Source of the DNA: Propionibacteriaceae bacterium
Lineage (GTDB): Bacteria > Actinomycetota > Actinomycetes > Propionibacteriales > Propionibacteriaceae
Direction of reading: 5' to 3'
DNA length: 41,419 nucleotides
Assembly: GCA_031262485.1 (NCBI GenBank)
Contig: JAISHO010000006.1
Span: 1-41,419, forward strand
How positions within the stretch are numbered: position 1 is the first letter of the stretch; every line of letters starts with the position of its first letter. Below the pieces are notes generated by a model. The model did not search any database. It had not been told where the DNA came from and saw nothing but the letters and a program-made list of their open reading frames with translations. The position numbers were made by a program, and so were the translations under genes. Positions 1 through 7,303 of this stretch are shown piece after piece.

Positions 1-51
1 CGCACCCGACGCGAACTCCTCAAACCACCCGCCCCAACGGCGGACAACTAG
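1..51 (+). CDS. 3' end of a probable transposase gene (partial)
   Basis: Frame 1 is open from the window edge to a TAG at 49-51 and gives a basic 16-residue tail (RTRRELLKPPAPTADN). It lies just inside what looks like an IS21-family element end at 69-118, so it is most simply the C-terminus of that element's transposase or helper ATPase. With so few residues visible this is inferred from position, not from any recognisable motif. Confidence 0.3.
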   Translation, partial: RTRRELLKPPAPTADN

Positions 52-68
52 AAACACAACCAGAAGAG

Positions 69-118
69 GGGTCAAAATTCACCGACGCAAAAGGGTCAAA
101 ATTCAGCCGTCGTTGACA
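69..118. mobile_element. Right end of an IS21-like insertion sequence
   Basis: Two copies of GGGTCAAAATTCA start at 69 and 93, a 24-bp period, and the stretch finishes with CGTTGACA at 111-118. Read inwards on the other strand it begins TGTCAACG, matching the 5'-TG...CA-3' ends and repeated sub-terminal sites known for IS21-family elements. The rest of the element would lie left of the window. No target duplication can be checked because only one end is present. Confidence 0.5.
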
Positions 119-380
119 AAATGTTTCACCTTTTCAATGTCATCCACGTATGTCGACGGTTTCGTCGCGATCATCTGCGCGCGGTTGATTGTTCGGCATG
201 GTGGCTCCTTTCGCTGCCCCACTTTGCCGTGGACCTCCGACAATCCGATTAGCCTGAGTTCTGCCTCCAGATTCCGTCAACAGTCGCTGCAGGAGCGGTG
301 TCGTCGGTGATACGCGAGCCGGGCTGTTGCTCACCGATGACGCGGCGGCATCATCACGTCGGATCCAGAATGCGAAATGA

Positions 381-1325
381 TCATGTCGAAGAGGAGCGGA
401 AAGGGGAGCCAAGGTCGCTTTTCCTTGGCAGCGTGTCGATCTCGGTGATCCATGATTGAACGTCGTCAATGATGTCTTCCAAGGAAAGATCGAGGCCGAC
501 TGAAGCTGCCAAGTACGGATACTGATCGCGCCATACATCGTTCGCCTGGATCGTGGGTGGCCACGATCTGACCGGCTGCCCTGATTCTGCATCTTCGGAT
601 GCGCGTGATTCGAAGAGGTCGACGCAGGCGCGGGTGAGACTTGAAGGTGACGAAGAAGAATAGAAATTGTCGTGTAATAGTTTAAGATCGATGACATCAC
701 GGACCCGATCGTTAGTCCAATGCTCATCGCCGGGATCCGTGCACGCGTGAAGCTTCTGGGCGACTTGATAGTCCATCGCGATCGCCGCCAGGTGGTCGGG
801 GGCATCCATCCCGAAAAAACCGATGGGCGGCGTCTGTACGAATTGAGGCTGTTCGGAGATCATCCCCTCGGGAAACGAGACCTCGACTTTGACTTTCCGC
901 CAGACAGCTCCTCGGACGATGAGTTGAACATCAAAACGACGTGGTTTTACAAGTCGTTTTGAACCCGTGATCACCTCAATGTCGGTGGTTTCCAAGGTGA
1001 AAGGTCCCCATGGAACGGACAACACATCGGAAAGCGCAGTAGTGAACTGGTTCACTGATCCACGGAATAATGTGTCGATGTCCTTCGTTGCCCTTGCTTC
1101 AAGGCCGAGGCTCATCTCCAGATAGACGCCACCCTTCGTTAGAAACAGAGGGTCCCCATCTCCGCCGAGAGCGCGTTGGAGGGCAGCGATCACGACGGTT
1201 GAAGCAAGCATCCATCCGACTCGTCGCTCTTGGGCGCCGGTCAGCCGAACTGCGTCTCTGACCCAAGCATTCAAGGAGCGGACAGACGGCTCTGGTCGGC
1301 GTTTATCGGGTAAATCAATGTTCAT
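381..1325 (-). CDS. abiEii: AbiEii-family nucleotidyltransferase toxin (type IV TA)
   Basis: The 314-residue protein has the signature of AbiEii/AbiGii nucleotidyltransferases: a GG pair followed by a DxD (KGGVYLEM, then ATKDIDTLF, about residues 64-88), a third acidic strand (VKVEVSF), and the helix QKLHAC followed by NDRVRDVIDLKLL. In the family such toxins transfer nucleotides to tRNA or other targets and stop growth; the cognate antitoxin represses the operon rather than binding the toxin. The start codon overlaps the stop of the upstream abiEi gene by ATGA (1322-1325), so translation is probably coupled. Length is typical and all visible motifs are intact, so it is likely functional. Its role in phage exclusion is known for relatives but not shown here. 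Confidence 0.85.
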   Translation of the reverse strand: MNIDLPDKRRPEPSVRSLNAWVRDAVRLTGAQERRVGWMLASTVVIAALQRALGGDGDPLFLTKGGVYLEMSLGLEARATKDIDTLFRGSVNQFTTALSDVLSVPWGPFTLETTDIEVITGSKRLVKPRRFDVQLIVRGAVWRKVKVEVSFPEGMISEQPQFVQTPPIGFFGMDAPDHLAAIAMDYQVAQKLHACTDPGDEHWTNDRVRDVIDLKLLHDNFYSSSSPSSLTRACVDLFESRASEDAESGQPVRSWPPTIQANDVWRDQYPYLAASVGLDLSLEDIIDDVQSWITEIDTLPRKSDLGSPFRSSST

Positions 1326-1885
1326 TGAAGGATTCTCTTCTCGAGGTAGTCGCGCAACCGTTCAGAGGTGGGGCCGTCGATCATCGATCTACGGTGGGCT
1401 GTGGAGATCGCTTGGCGCAGCAAGTCTGATCTCACTGCGGAAGCGATGCCTTGTTCGATCGCCGTTGCGGCGGTGACGGTGGGGATCCCTTCCCACCATC
1501 CACGCTGGTCCGAGCGTAAATCCTCGGAGTGGATCATGAGGCCGGGGAGGGGTGAACGGCGGCGGATCGGGTAGGTCCGCCCCGAGACAGTCACGTGCAA
1601 AGCGATGGGATTAATATCGCAGAGATCCAGCACATCTAAGGCTGTGTCGTGGGACAGTACGGCTGATGGATCTCTTGTCCAGAGAATCGCCTCCATGAGG
1701 TGATCGTTTGCCGACACTGGCCACTGGGGAAAGCGATACACCCCTTGTGAGATGTGGACGAGTGCGTCGCGAGAAGCGAGTTTGGCCAACTCGACTCGGT
1801 TGATCCCGAGATCCTTCGAATTGGCCGTAGTGACGTAGCCGTACTGGTCGACGGCCACGTCCCAGAGTTCATCGCGAATTGTCAT
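1322..1885 (-). CDS. abiEi: AbiEi-family antitoxin / autorepressor (type IV TA)
   Basis: The protein has an N-terminal winged-helix region (DLGINRVELAKLASRDALVHISQGVYRF) and a C-terminal domain with SHDTALDVLDL and the paired TVTAATAIEQ segment typical of AbiEi antitoxins. These neutralise AbiEii indirectly and bind inverted repeats in their own promoter. I chose the ATG at 1885 (MTIRDELW, 187 residues) because a perfect 13-bp inverted repeat lies directly before it (1888-1919); an in-frame ATG at 1927 would put that repeat inside the gene. The next gene, abiEii, starts within its stop codon. The system is complete. Confidence 0.85.
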   Translation of the reverse strand: MTIRDELWDVAVDQYGYVTTANSKDLGINRVELAKLASRDALVHISQGVYRFPQWPVSANDHLMEAILWTRDPSAVLSHDTALDVLDLCDINPIALHVTVSGRTYPIRRRSPLPGLMIHSEDLRSDQRGWWEGIPTVTAATAIEQGIASAVRSDLLRQAISTAHRRSMIDGPTSERLRDYLEKRILQ

Positions 1886-1887
1886 GA

Positions 1888-1919
1888 GCAAAACGATACC
1901 ATTTTCGGTATCGTTTTGC
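1888..1919. promoter_or_regulatory. Perfect inverted repeat, probable AbiEi operator
   Basis: GCAAAACGATACC (1888-1900) and GGTATCGTTTTGC (1907-1919) are exact reverse complements separated by six bases (ATTTTC). The element ends two bases before the preferred abiEi ATG. On the coding (-) strand TATCGT inside the proximal arm lies seven bases from the ATG and could be the -10 box of a leaderless transcript. AbiEi proteins are known to bind inverted repeats in their promoters, so this is the obvious operator. Confidence 0.75.
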
Positions 1920-1927
1920 TGCCGCAT

Positions 1928-2275
1928 CCTGGTTCCGTTCCTGCGGCGCTCGTCTGCCTCTAGGTGAAGACGGGCGAGGTGGCGGAGTTCGAGAGCACGG
2001 CACAGTCAGTCATGTACCTAGATAGGTGATATTTCCTAGATCGGTTCATTTACGACTACGCCAAGAGCATTGCTGAAGCAGGTTGCTGGTGTTGTCGAGC
2101 TGATGGAGCTGGACCAGCCCAGGGTTGTCAGCAGACGGGCCCTCGGCGATTATGCCATTGCGCACGGTCGAATAGCGACTCCCCGCGAGTAACCCGTGGC
2201 GGGTACCACACTGCTCGTTCATCAAAGTCAACCAAGATTCACCAATTCATAAGAATTTCAGGGCGTTCCCTACCC
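1928..2275. other. Intergenic stretch between abiEi and vapB
   Basis: This divergent spacer has no convincing gene. A 61-codon reading frame on the - strand (2046-2231) shows no motif, ribosome site or composition that would support it. A short palindrome, ACCTAGATAGGT (2016-2027), is followed by a further CCTAGATCGG copy, but nothing ties them to a regulator. The vapB promoter lies at its right end. Confidence 0.4.
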
Positions 2276-2304
2276 TTAAGGGATATTCCTACCTTTGGTA
2301 TCAT
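2273..2304 (+). promoter_or_regulatory. vapBC promoter and palindromic operator, leaderless
   Basis: A perfect palindrome CCCTTAAGGG (2273-2282) overlaps a weak -35 box TTAAGG (2276-2281). After 17 bases comes TATCAT (2299-2304), six bases before the vapB ATG at 2311. No ribosome-binding site fits in that gap, so the mRNA is probably leaderless. The palindrome over the -35 box is well placed for autorepression by the AbrB-type antitoxin. Confidence 0.5.
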
Positions 2305-2310
2305 TCTTAC

Positions 2311-2574
2311 ATGGATGTTCTGTATAGCACGATCAGCACGAAGGGGCAGATCACGCTTCCAGCGGAGATTCGGCGTGAACTCGGGCTGAAGCCGGGGCAG
2401 AAAGTCGGCATGTCAGTCAAAGATGGTTCAGTTGTCATCGCTCCTCCCGTCACCCTGGATGACGTGCGATCGCGTCTCCGGGCCGCTGCCGAGGCCTCAG
2501 GAACATGGGGGACTCAACCTCGCGCCGGTGAGGGATGGGCTGCTCACGTCAGGGAACATTATGGCGAGTCTTGA
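2311..2574 (+). CDS. vapB: AbrB/MazE-type antitoxin of a VapBC pair
   Basis: This 87-residue protein starts with the swapped-hairpin AbrB fold: STISTKGQITLPAEIRRELGLKPGQKV followed by VKDGSVVIAPP. That domain dimerises and binds DNA. The remaining C-terminal tail (about residues 50-87) is charged and should wrap the partner toxin. The PIN-domain toxin gene overlaps its last 14 bases, the standard antitoxin-first arrangement. Expression is probably controlled by the complex binding the palindrome at 2273-2282. Confidence 0.85.
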   Translation: MDVLYSTISTKGQITLPAEIRRELGLKPGQKVGMSVKDGSVVIAPPVTLDDVRSRLRAAAEASGTWGTQPRAGEGWAAHVREHYGES

Positions 2575-2950
2575 TACGAATTGTTTATTACGCTGGCTTC
2601 TGGGGGATGATCCCTCTCAGGCCGAAATTGTCCAGCGGGTCCTCGACTCCGGGGAGTCATTGGCCGTCCACGATATCGCCATCATTGAGATCTGTTTCGT
2701 ACTGGAAAGACACTACGGCGCCCCAAGGGCGGCGATTGCTGATTCTGTTCGTCTCATCATGGCTCAAGCGGTGATCGTCATGGATCGTTCCCGATGGTCG
2801 TCAATCCTTGACGATTATCTTGCCCACCCCAAGCTCTCCGCCGTCGACCTCTTCCTCGTTCATCAGGCGAAGGATTTCCATGAGCTCCCCTTGTTCACGT
2901 TCGACCGAAAACTCGCCAACCAAATCGACGGTGCCGAACTCCTCCGGTAA
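2561..2950 (+). CDS. vapC: PIN-domain ribonuclease toxin VapC
   Basis: The 129-residue protein is a PIN-domain RNase. Its acidic active-site residues are visible: Asp5 in LDTNCLLRW, Glu in IIEICFVLE, Asp in SAVDLFLVHQA and Asp in LFTFDRKLAN. VapC toxins cleave tRNA or rRNA using Mg2+. The ATG at 2561 was chosen over an upstream in-frame start at 2423 because the PIN fold begins right there and AGGGAA stands a few bases upstream. It overlaps the antitoxin gene by 14 bases. All four acidic positions are present, so it should be active. Confidence 0.85.
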   Translation: MASLDTNCLLRWLLGDDPSQAEIVQRVLDSGESLAVHDIAIIEICFVLERHYGAPRAAIADSVRLIMAQAVIVMDRSRWSSILDDYLAHPKLSAVDLFLVHQAKDFHELPLFTFDRKLANQIDGAELLR

Positions 2951-3103
2951 AGGGCGCCATAGAGACTACAACAACTTCTATGCGTGGCTTGCCCGGATCG
3001 CCAGCGTGTCCATCGCGGTGCTGGGGGCGGATCAATCGCATTCACGTCAAGGACACGCGACCCCCATGGTGAATAAGCTTCTTTGATGGGGTTCCCGTTG
3101 CCG

Positions 3104-3511
3104 TCAACTGAAAACTGGTATTCCGAAACTTTGCGCGATCTTCGCTAGTCTCGAATCTAAGGTGCACAGAGTGCCAGCTTCATCGCGAGCAACTGATACA
3201 TAGATCATGTCGTAAACGGGGTGCTTGGCGCTGCACGCATCGATGAAAGCCGCATTGATAACCTCTTCGTCTTGCGTGAAGCGTGTGATCAAGGATTCGC
3301 ATCGATGAAGAGCGAGAACCATTTCTGCTTGGCTGAAATGACCTGCGTCGGCATACTTCCAGAGGGCGTTCGCAGTTTCTGTGATGTACAAAGTAGGGGC
3401 GACGACAATGCGGGACGACGAGATGATGCCCTGCATCCGCTCGCTCTGTGCTGAATTTCCGAGGACCGCCGTGATCGCGGCACTCGCGTCGAGGACTGTG
3501 GTCATCGTCAT
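3104..3511 (-). CDS. vapC: PIN-domain ribonuclease toxin VapC/FitB type
   Basis: A second, different PIN-domain protein of 135 residues. It begins TVLDASAAITAVLG with the first Asp, continues with LYITETANALWKYADAG (Glu), HPVYDMIYVSVARDEAG (Asp) and CTLDSRLAKIAQSFG (last Asp). The start codon overlaps the stop of the upstream ribbon-helix-helix antitoxin gene by ATGA, so the two are translationally coupled. It faces the neighbouring vapBC pair tail to tail with about 150 bases between them. The two PIN proteins share little sequence beyond the active-site framework, so they look like separate acquisitions rather than a duplication. Confidence 0.85.
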   Translation of the reverse strand: MTMTTVLDASAAITAVLGNSAQSERMQGIISSSRIVVAPTLYITETANALWKYADAGHFSQAEMVLALHRCESLITRFTQDEEVINAAFIDACSAKHPVYDMIYVSVARDEAGTLCTLDSRLAKIAQSFGIPVFS

Positions 3512-3759
3512 CGGTCGCGATCCTCGCGGATCAGGGCCACGGGGTCAGGATAGGGGTCATCGCGAAGCGGGGTTGGCGGGCTCTCGTTCACTTCGCGGAA
3601 GATCGCTTGAACCCGCTCCTGCTGGCTAATCGGTCTCATCAGTGAGGAGCGAAGCAGAACGATGGTTTCCTGAGCAACGCTCCTCCGTTCCCTTTCGGCG
3701 GTCGCCGAGAGGACGTCGTAGAGATCGTCGGGCATATTTCTGACTTGCAGGAGCGGCAT
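3508..3759 (-). CDS. vapB: FitA-type ribbon-helix-helix antitoxin
   Basis: The start MPLLQVRNMPDDLYDVLSA followed by AERERRSVAQETIVLLR is the short N-terminal strand plus two helices of the FitA/Arc class of antitoxins. The C-terminal tail (ISQQERVQAIFREVNES onward) is Pro- and Asp-rich and probably binds the toxin. I chose ATG at 3759 because AAGGAGG lies five bases upstream (3765-3771 read on the - strand); an upstream in-frame start at 3780 lacks such a site. Upstream, GTATG and CATAC arms flank a TATGAT-like box and may form the operator. Confidence 0.8.
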   Translation of the reverse strand: MPLLQVRNMPDDLYDVLSATAERERRSVAQETIVLLRSSLMRPISQQERVQAIFREVNESPPTPLRDDPYPDPVALIREDRDR

Positions 3760-3946
3760 GCTCGCCTCCTTGGTATGCATTAAGCTGAAAATATCATACA
3801 GAAGATTGAGCGCGCGCTGGCGACGTGCTGGAGTGCTCCCACCGGCCCGGCATGAGCGATGGCTAGACCGAGGCGCTCAGCGGCAGACTCGAACACCACC
3901 GAGGCTCCGCCCTCGGGTTCATCAGGAAATCGGTAGTGTTGCAAGT

Positions 3947-5134
3947 ATGCGATTCGCCGTGCTCCTTCGTGGTCTCCCTGGCATCGGAAAGACGACGACG
4001 GCTGCCTTGCTTCGGGATGCGATGAGTCCTGCGGTTCGAGTGTCTAACGATTCTGTGCGTTATATGGCGCGACCGCGGGACTTCACAGACTTCACGCTGG
4101 ACGCCTCCGAACGGGCCTGCTTTGATCTCGCGCTGTCCTATTGCGATAGTGGGTTTCTGTCGATCATCGACGGTGTCTTTGAGGATGTCGACGTGCTGGC
4201 GAGCGAGGAATTGAGGTTCGCTCGCTGCGGCTACAAACTCTTCGTCGTCTCGCTCGTCGCTGAGATGAGCGATCTGATCGAGCGCAACAACGTGCGCGAC
4301 CCGTTGCAGCGGATGGATGAGTCCCGTTTGCGGGATCTGCACGCGCGTTTCCAAGTCGCTGGGTCTGTGTTGCCGATTCGCGGCAAGATGCCTGAAGAGG
4401 TCTGCGACGACCTCCTCGACATCATTGAGGAACAGCGTCCTCAGGTACTGGAGCCACTTGTGGCGCGGGATGAGGTCGATGTCTTGTTCTTGCGCCACGG
4501 AGCGGCGGATCATCCGAAGGGGGCCTACGCTGACCTGTCTACCAGGGGACTCTCCCGTCGTGGCCGAGCTGAGGCGCGGGCCGCCCGTCGTGCGGTGTTG
4601 CGGTTCGCGCCGGACGCCGTGTTCAGCTCGGACGTTGCCTATACGGTCGAGACCGCGAAACTGGCGACGGTGGGCTCCGGTCTCAAGGTTGAGATCACCG
4701 AAGCGCTGAGGGGGTGGGCGTTTGCGAAGATGATGGGTCAGGAATCCAGAGCGAGACGAGCCGAACTCGGCCGAAGCGTCGAGGGCGTTCTGGCCAGTGA
4801 CAACGATCTGGTGGAGCTGCCTGGCGAGGAATCCTACGCGGATGCGAGCGCCCGAGTGTTCTCCTTCTTCGACAACCTGACGGCACACTACGGCGGCAAA
4901 CGTGTCCTGGTGGTGGGTCATGCTGGCCCACATCATTGGCTCCTCGAGCGGGCTCTCGGGGTCGATATCAGGGGCGTGCGCTGTTATCGCTGGGATACCG
5001 GCAGCTTCAGCCGTTTCACCCTTTCGCCTGAGCGGGCCCGGCTCGGGGGTCTCAACCTCAGCCCGAGCGCGGTGGCGCCGGACTTGGACGTCGGGGCGGG
5101 TTCAGCGTCCATGTTTAACGCTTGGCGTTATTAG
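3947..5134 (+). CDS. P-loop kinase fused to a histidine-phosphatase domain
   Basis: This 395-residue protein has two enzyme domains. Residues 1-170 are an AAA_33-type kinase with Walker A GLPGIGKTT (Lys15), an acidic strand ending IIDGVFED and an RNNVRDPLQRM lid. Residues 176-390 are a histidine phosphatase with the RHG motif (Arg183-His184-Gly185), the PGEESYADASARV segment and a second catalytic-type VVGHAG (His325). The usual arginine of the SPLxRAxQTA motif appears replaced: here SDVAYTVETA (about 229-238) has Tyr at that place. The domain order matches 6-phosphofructo-2-kinase/fructose-2,6-bisphosphatase, but the kinase part is not clearly of that type. No SD is visible before the ATG at 3947, and upstream in-frame starts are possible. 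It sits between TA pairs, just ahead of higBA. The substrate is unknown. Confidence 0.75.
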   Translation: MRFAVLLRGLPGIGKTTTAALLRDAMSPAVRVSNDSVRYMARPRDFTDFTLDASERACFDLALSYCDSGFLSIIDGVFEDVDVLASEELRFARCGYKLFVVSLVAEMSDLIERNNVRDPLQRMDESRLRDLHARFQVAGSVLPIRGKMPEEVCDDLLDIIEEQRPQVLEPLVARDEVDVLFLRHGAADHPKGAYADLSTRGLSRRGRAEARAARRAVLRFAPDAVFSSDVAYTVETAKLATVGSGLKVEITEALRGWAFAKMMGQESRARRAELGRSVEGVLASDNDLVELPGEESYADASARVFSFFDNLTAHYGGKRVLVVGHAGPHHWLLERALGVDIRGVRCYRWDTGSFSRFTLSPERARLGGLNLSPSAVAPDLDVGAGSASMFNAWRY

Positions 5135-5150
5135 CGTATCTCGTTATACT
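5116..5150 (+). promoter_or_regulatory. higBA promoter with inverted-repeat operator, leaderless
   Basis: TTGGCG (5122-5127) and TATACT (5145-5150) are spaced 17 bases apart, and TATACT ends seven bases before the higB ATG at 5158, so the mRNA should begin at or next to the start codon. TAACGC (5116-5121) and GCGTTA (5125-5130) form an inverted repeat across the -35 box, a natural site for HigA. The promoter overlaps the last codons of the kinase/phosphatase gene. Confidence 0.65.
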
Positions 5151-5157
5151 CTGACGT

Positions 5158-5439
5158 ATGATCAGATCGTTCGGGAACAGTGACACCGAACGGTTGTGGC
5201 GTCGGGAGCGTGTGCGCTCGATCGATTCGCGGATCCATCGGGTCGCGTTGCGCAAACTCCGTCAGATTGGAGCGGCGGTGGTGATGGATGATCTCCGTAT
5301 CCCGCCCGGCAATCGACTCGAGGCGTTGAAGGGCGATCGAGCCGGCCAGCACAGTATCAGAATCAATGACCAATGGCGGATCTGCTTCACGTGGACCGAC
5401 GCTGGTCCTGAGGGGGTCGAGATCGTTGACTATCACTGA
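5158..5439 (+). CDS. higB: HigB-type mRNA interferase toxin (RelE superfamily)
   Basis: The 93-residue protein has the HigB pattern: IRSFGNSDTERLWR at the start, a helical part ending RIHRVALRKLRQI, then DLRIPPGNRLEALKGDRAGQHSIRINDQWRICFTW. The basic and aromatic residues of INDQWRICF are the usual RelE/HigB active-site strand. Such toxins cut mRNA on the ribosome. Toxin-first order, opposite to most TA pairs, is normal for higBA. The likely leaderless start and the operator at 5116-5130 suggest repression by HigA. Confidence 0.88.
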   Translation: MIRSFGNSDTERLWRRERVRSIDSRIHRVALRKLRQIGAAVVMDDLRIPPGNRLEALKGDRAGQHSIRINDQWRICFTWTDAGPEGVEIVDYH

Positions 5440-5728
5440 CAAGCTCGCACCGGTTCATCCGGGTGAGGTGCTTTTGGGGGACTTCATCGAGGGGTTCGGC
5501 ATCACGCAGAACAGGCTCGCTTTGGCGATTGGTGTACCGCCGCGTCGCATCAATGAGATTGTTCACGGCAAGCGATCGGTCACGGCCGACACAGCGCTGA
5601 GGTTGTCGAAATACTTCGGCACGACCCCCCAGTTTTGGTTGAACCTACAAACTCAGTACGACCTTGATGTGGCTGAAGATCGTATTACGGATCAGCTCGG
5701 CGCTATCACGTCGCTGCGAGCTGCTTGA
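5426..5728 (+). CDS. higA: HigA-type HTH antitoxin
   Basis: The core PVHPGEVLLGDFIEGFGITQNRLALAIGVPPRRINEIVHGKRSVTADTALRL is a helix-turn-helix of the XRE/HigA class, followed by the family's FGTTPQFWLNLQTQYDL. I chose the TTG at 5426 (100 residues): it has AGGGGG about ten bases upstream and overlaps the last codons of higB, whereas the only in-frame ATG (5366) would add 20 residues with no resemblance to the family. HigA both neutralises HigB and represses the operon. Confidence 0.85.
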   Translation: MTITDKLAPVHPGEVLLGDFIEGFGITQNRLALAIGVPPRRINEIVHGKRSVTADTALRLSKYFGTTPQFWLNLQTQYDLDVAEDRITDQLGAITSLRAA

Positions 5729-5848
5729 TCGGGGTTGTTCTCGATTCGGCGACCGCGCGAAGCTGCCCGTCCGGGGTTCATGAGGGCAGCTGATATGGGG
5801 AATTGGAGGATTTCCTAGCTGGCCGCAAGGAGAGGATAGGCAAGACTG

Positions 5849-6639
5849 ATGCTGATGAATGAGCCTGAGTACCACGCCGTTGTTGAGGTGCTCAAGAAGC
5901 AGATCGCTGACTCTCGACAGCGAGCCTTGCTGGCGGTCAACCATGAGATGGTGCTGTTGTACTGGCGGATCGGCGGCATTCTCGATGAGCACAGCGAATG
6001 GGGAAACAAGTTCATCACCAACACGTCCCGTGATCTGCGCCTCGCATATCCGGACATGCGCGGCCTGTCCGAGCGAAACCTCAAGAACATGATGCGGTTC
6101 AATCGCGAGTACCCGCAGCTCGAATTTGTGCAGTCGGGAACTGCACAAATTCCATGGACACACAACATCACCTTGTTGGAGCGGGTGAAGGATCTGAATG
6201 CCCGTACCTGGTACATCAGCCAGGTAGCACGGGACCACTGGACAGTGGACTTCCTTGAAGACCGTATCGAGCGGAAGACCTACGAGCGACAAGCAATCGC
6301 TGACAAGACCACCAACTTCGAGGATCGGTTGCCAGAGCCTCACTCCGTTCAGGTGCAGAAGGAGTTGAAGGACCCGTACATTTTCGATTTCATCGAAGCC
6401 AGGGCTGGGATGGTGGAACGTGAGTCGGCATTCTCCTGTGCCGGGATAAGCGGGGATTGATCGCTGAATACGCGTTGAGTGGCATTGACAAACCCATCGG
6501 TGTCAGCGAGTTCAAACTGCTGGAGACACTCCCCGAACCGTATGCCTCGACGCTGCCGACCGCCGAGGACATCGAGAAACGTATCGGCCTGTCGCTGGAT
6601 GGCGCCGAGTCAGACGACGACTCGGAATCGGAGGAGTAG
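5849..6639 (+). pseudogene. yhcG-type (DUF1016) nuclease gene with internal deletion
   Basis: The first part (5849-6420) encodes an intact DUF1016 N-terminal domain: ALLAVNHEMVLLYWRIGGILDEH, GLSERNLKNMMRFNREYP, LDRIERKTYER-like helix, then the linker KDPYIFDFIEARAGMVERE. In the family this linker leads into a PD-(D/E)XK nuclease domain. Here about 100 codons are gone: the reading frame runs into a few unrelated residues and a stop (6460), while the family's final segment, IAEYALSGIDKPIGVSEFKLLETLPEP, resumes in another frame at 6457-6639. The catalytic core is therefore absent and the gene is broken. What remains could at most make an N-terminal fragment. Confidence 0.8.
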
Positions 6640-6751
6640 AAGCCGCAGATGCCCGGGGGAGCCTGTCGCTACCTTTCGGTGGCAAGTGTCTTCAGCCAGA
6701 AGAGTCCTTCTCGGGGGTGAATCGGCGGGACATCTGAAGAGCGGCGAATCC

Positions 6752-6785
6752 TTGACTGGTACCATAAGTGGGACAGAAAGTGAGG
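6752..6785 (+). promoter_or_regulatory. yefM-yoeB promoter region
   Basis: TTGACT (6752-6757) is a good -35 box and overlaps the palindrome TGGTACCA (6757-6764), reminiscent of the short palindromes bound by YefM-type repressors. A matching -10 box is not clear. GAGGT at 6782-6786 is a usable ribosome site for the ATG at 6791. Confidence 0.35.
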
Positions 6786-6790
6786 TCGTC

Positions 6791-7039
6791 ATGGCGATCA
6801 CTGCGAGCCAGGCCCGTCGGGAGCTGTTCCCGCTCATCGAGAAGGTCAACGATGATCGGGCTCCGATCGAGATCACGTCGCGGCGTGGCAACGCGATTCT
6901 CATGTCCGTCGATGACTATGAGGCGTGGAAGGAGACGGCCTATCTTTTCTCATCGCCGGCGATGGCGCGGCGTCTCCTCGAATCATTCGAGCACATCGAG
7001 GCTGGCGATTATCGGCCGCACGACCTCGTCGAGGACTGA
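6791..7039 (+). CDS. yefM: YefM/Phd-family antitoxin
   Basis: MAITASQARRELFPLIEKVNDDRAPIEITSRRGNAILMSVDDYEAWKETAYLF is a full Phd/YefM N-terminal DNA-binding domain; the tail (SPAMARRLLESFEHIEAGD) is the part that neutralises YoeB. At 82 residues it has the usual length. The toxin start follows after six bases. The ATG at 6791 carries a GAGGT ribosome site; a longer in-frame reading frame that begins at 6479 adds only unrelated sequence. Confidence 0.9.
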   Translation: MAITASQARRELFPLIEKVNDDRAPIEITSRRGNAILMSVDDYEAWKETAYLFSSPAMARRLLESFEHIEAGDYRPHDLVED

Positions 7040-7045
7040 ACCGTC

Positions 7046-7303
7046 GTGATTCTCGCGTTCGACGACCATGGGTGGGATGACTACCTCTGGTGGCAAGAGC
7101 ATGACCGCACCACCCTCAAGCGCGTCAATCGGCTCATCCGCGATGCCCTGAGAGATCCAGCCGGAGGGATTGGCAAACCCGAGCTTCTCCGTTATGGCGC
7201 CCCGGACACATGGTCGCGTCGTATCACCGAAGAGCACCGTCTCGTTTATCGGGTTGTCGGCGACACCCTCATCGTGATCGCGGCGCGGTTCCACTACGTG
7301 TGA
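7046..7303 (+). CDS. yoeB: YoeB-type mRNA interferase toxin
   Basis: The 85-residue product has the YoeB landmarks: GWDDYLWWQEHDRTTLKRVNRLI near the start, a GKPELLR strand, then SRRITEEHRLVYRV and the final ARFHYV. The Glu, Arg, His and Tyr used for ribosome-dependent mRNA cleavage are all present. The start is GTG (7046), six bases after the yefM stop. Its 3' end overlaps the 3' end of a convergent small gene (7269-7517) by 35 bases. Confidence 0.9.
   Translation: MILAFDDHGWDDYLWWQEHDRTTLKRVNRLIRDALRDPAGGIGKPELLRYGAPDTWSRRITEEHRLVYRVVGDTLIVIAARFHYV

Noticed and set aside
2046-2231. 61-codon frame between abiEi and vapB
   Set aside because: No motif, no ribosome site and no relation to either TA module.
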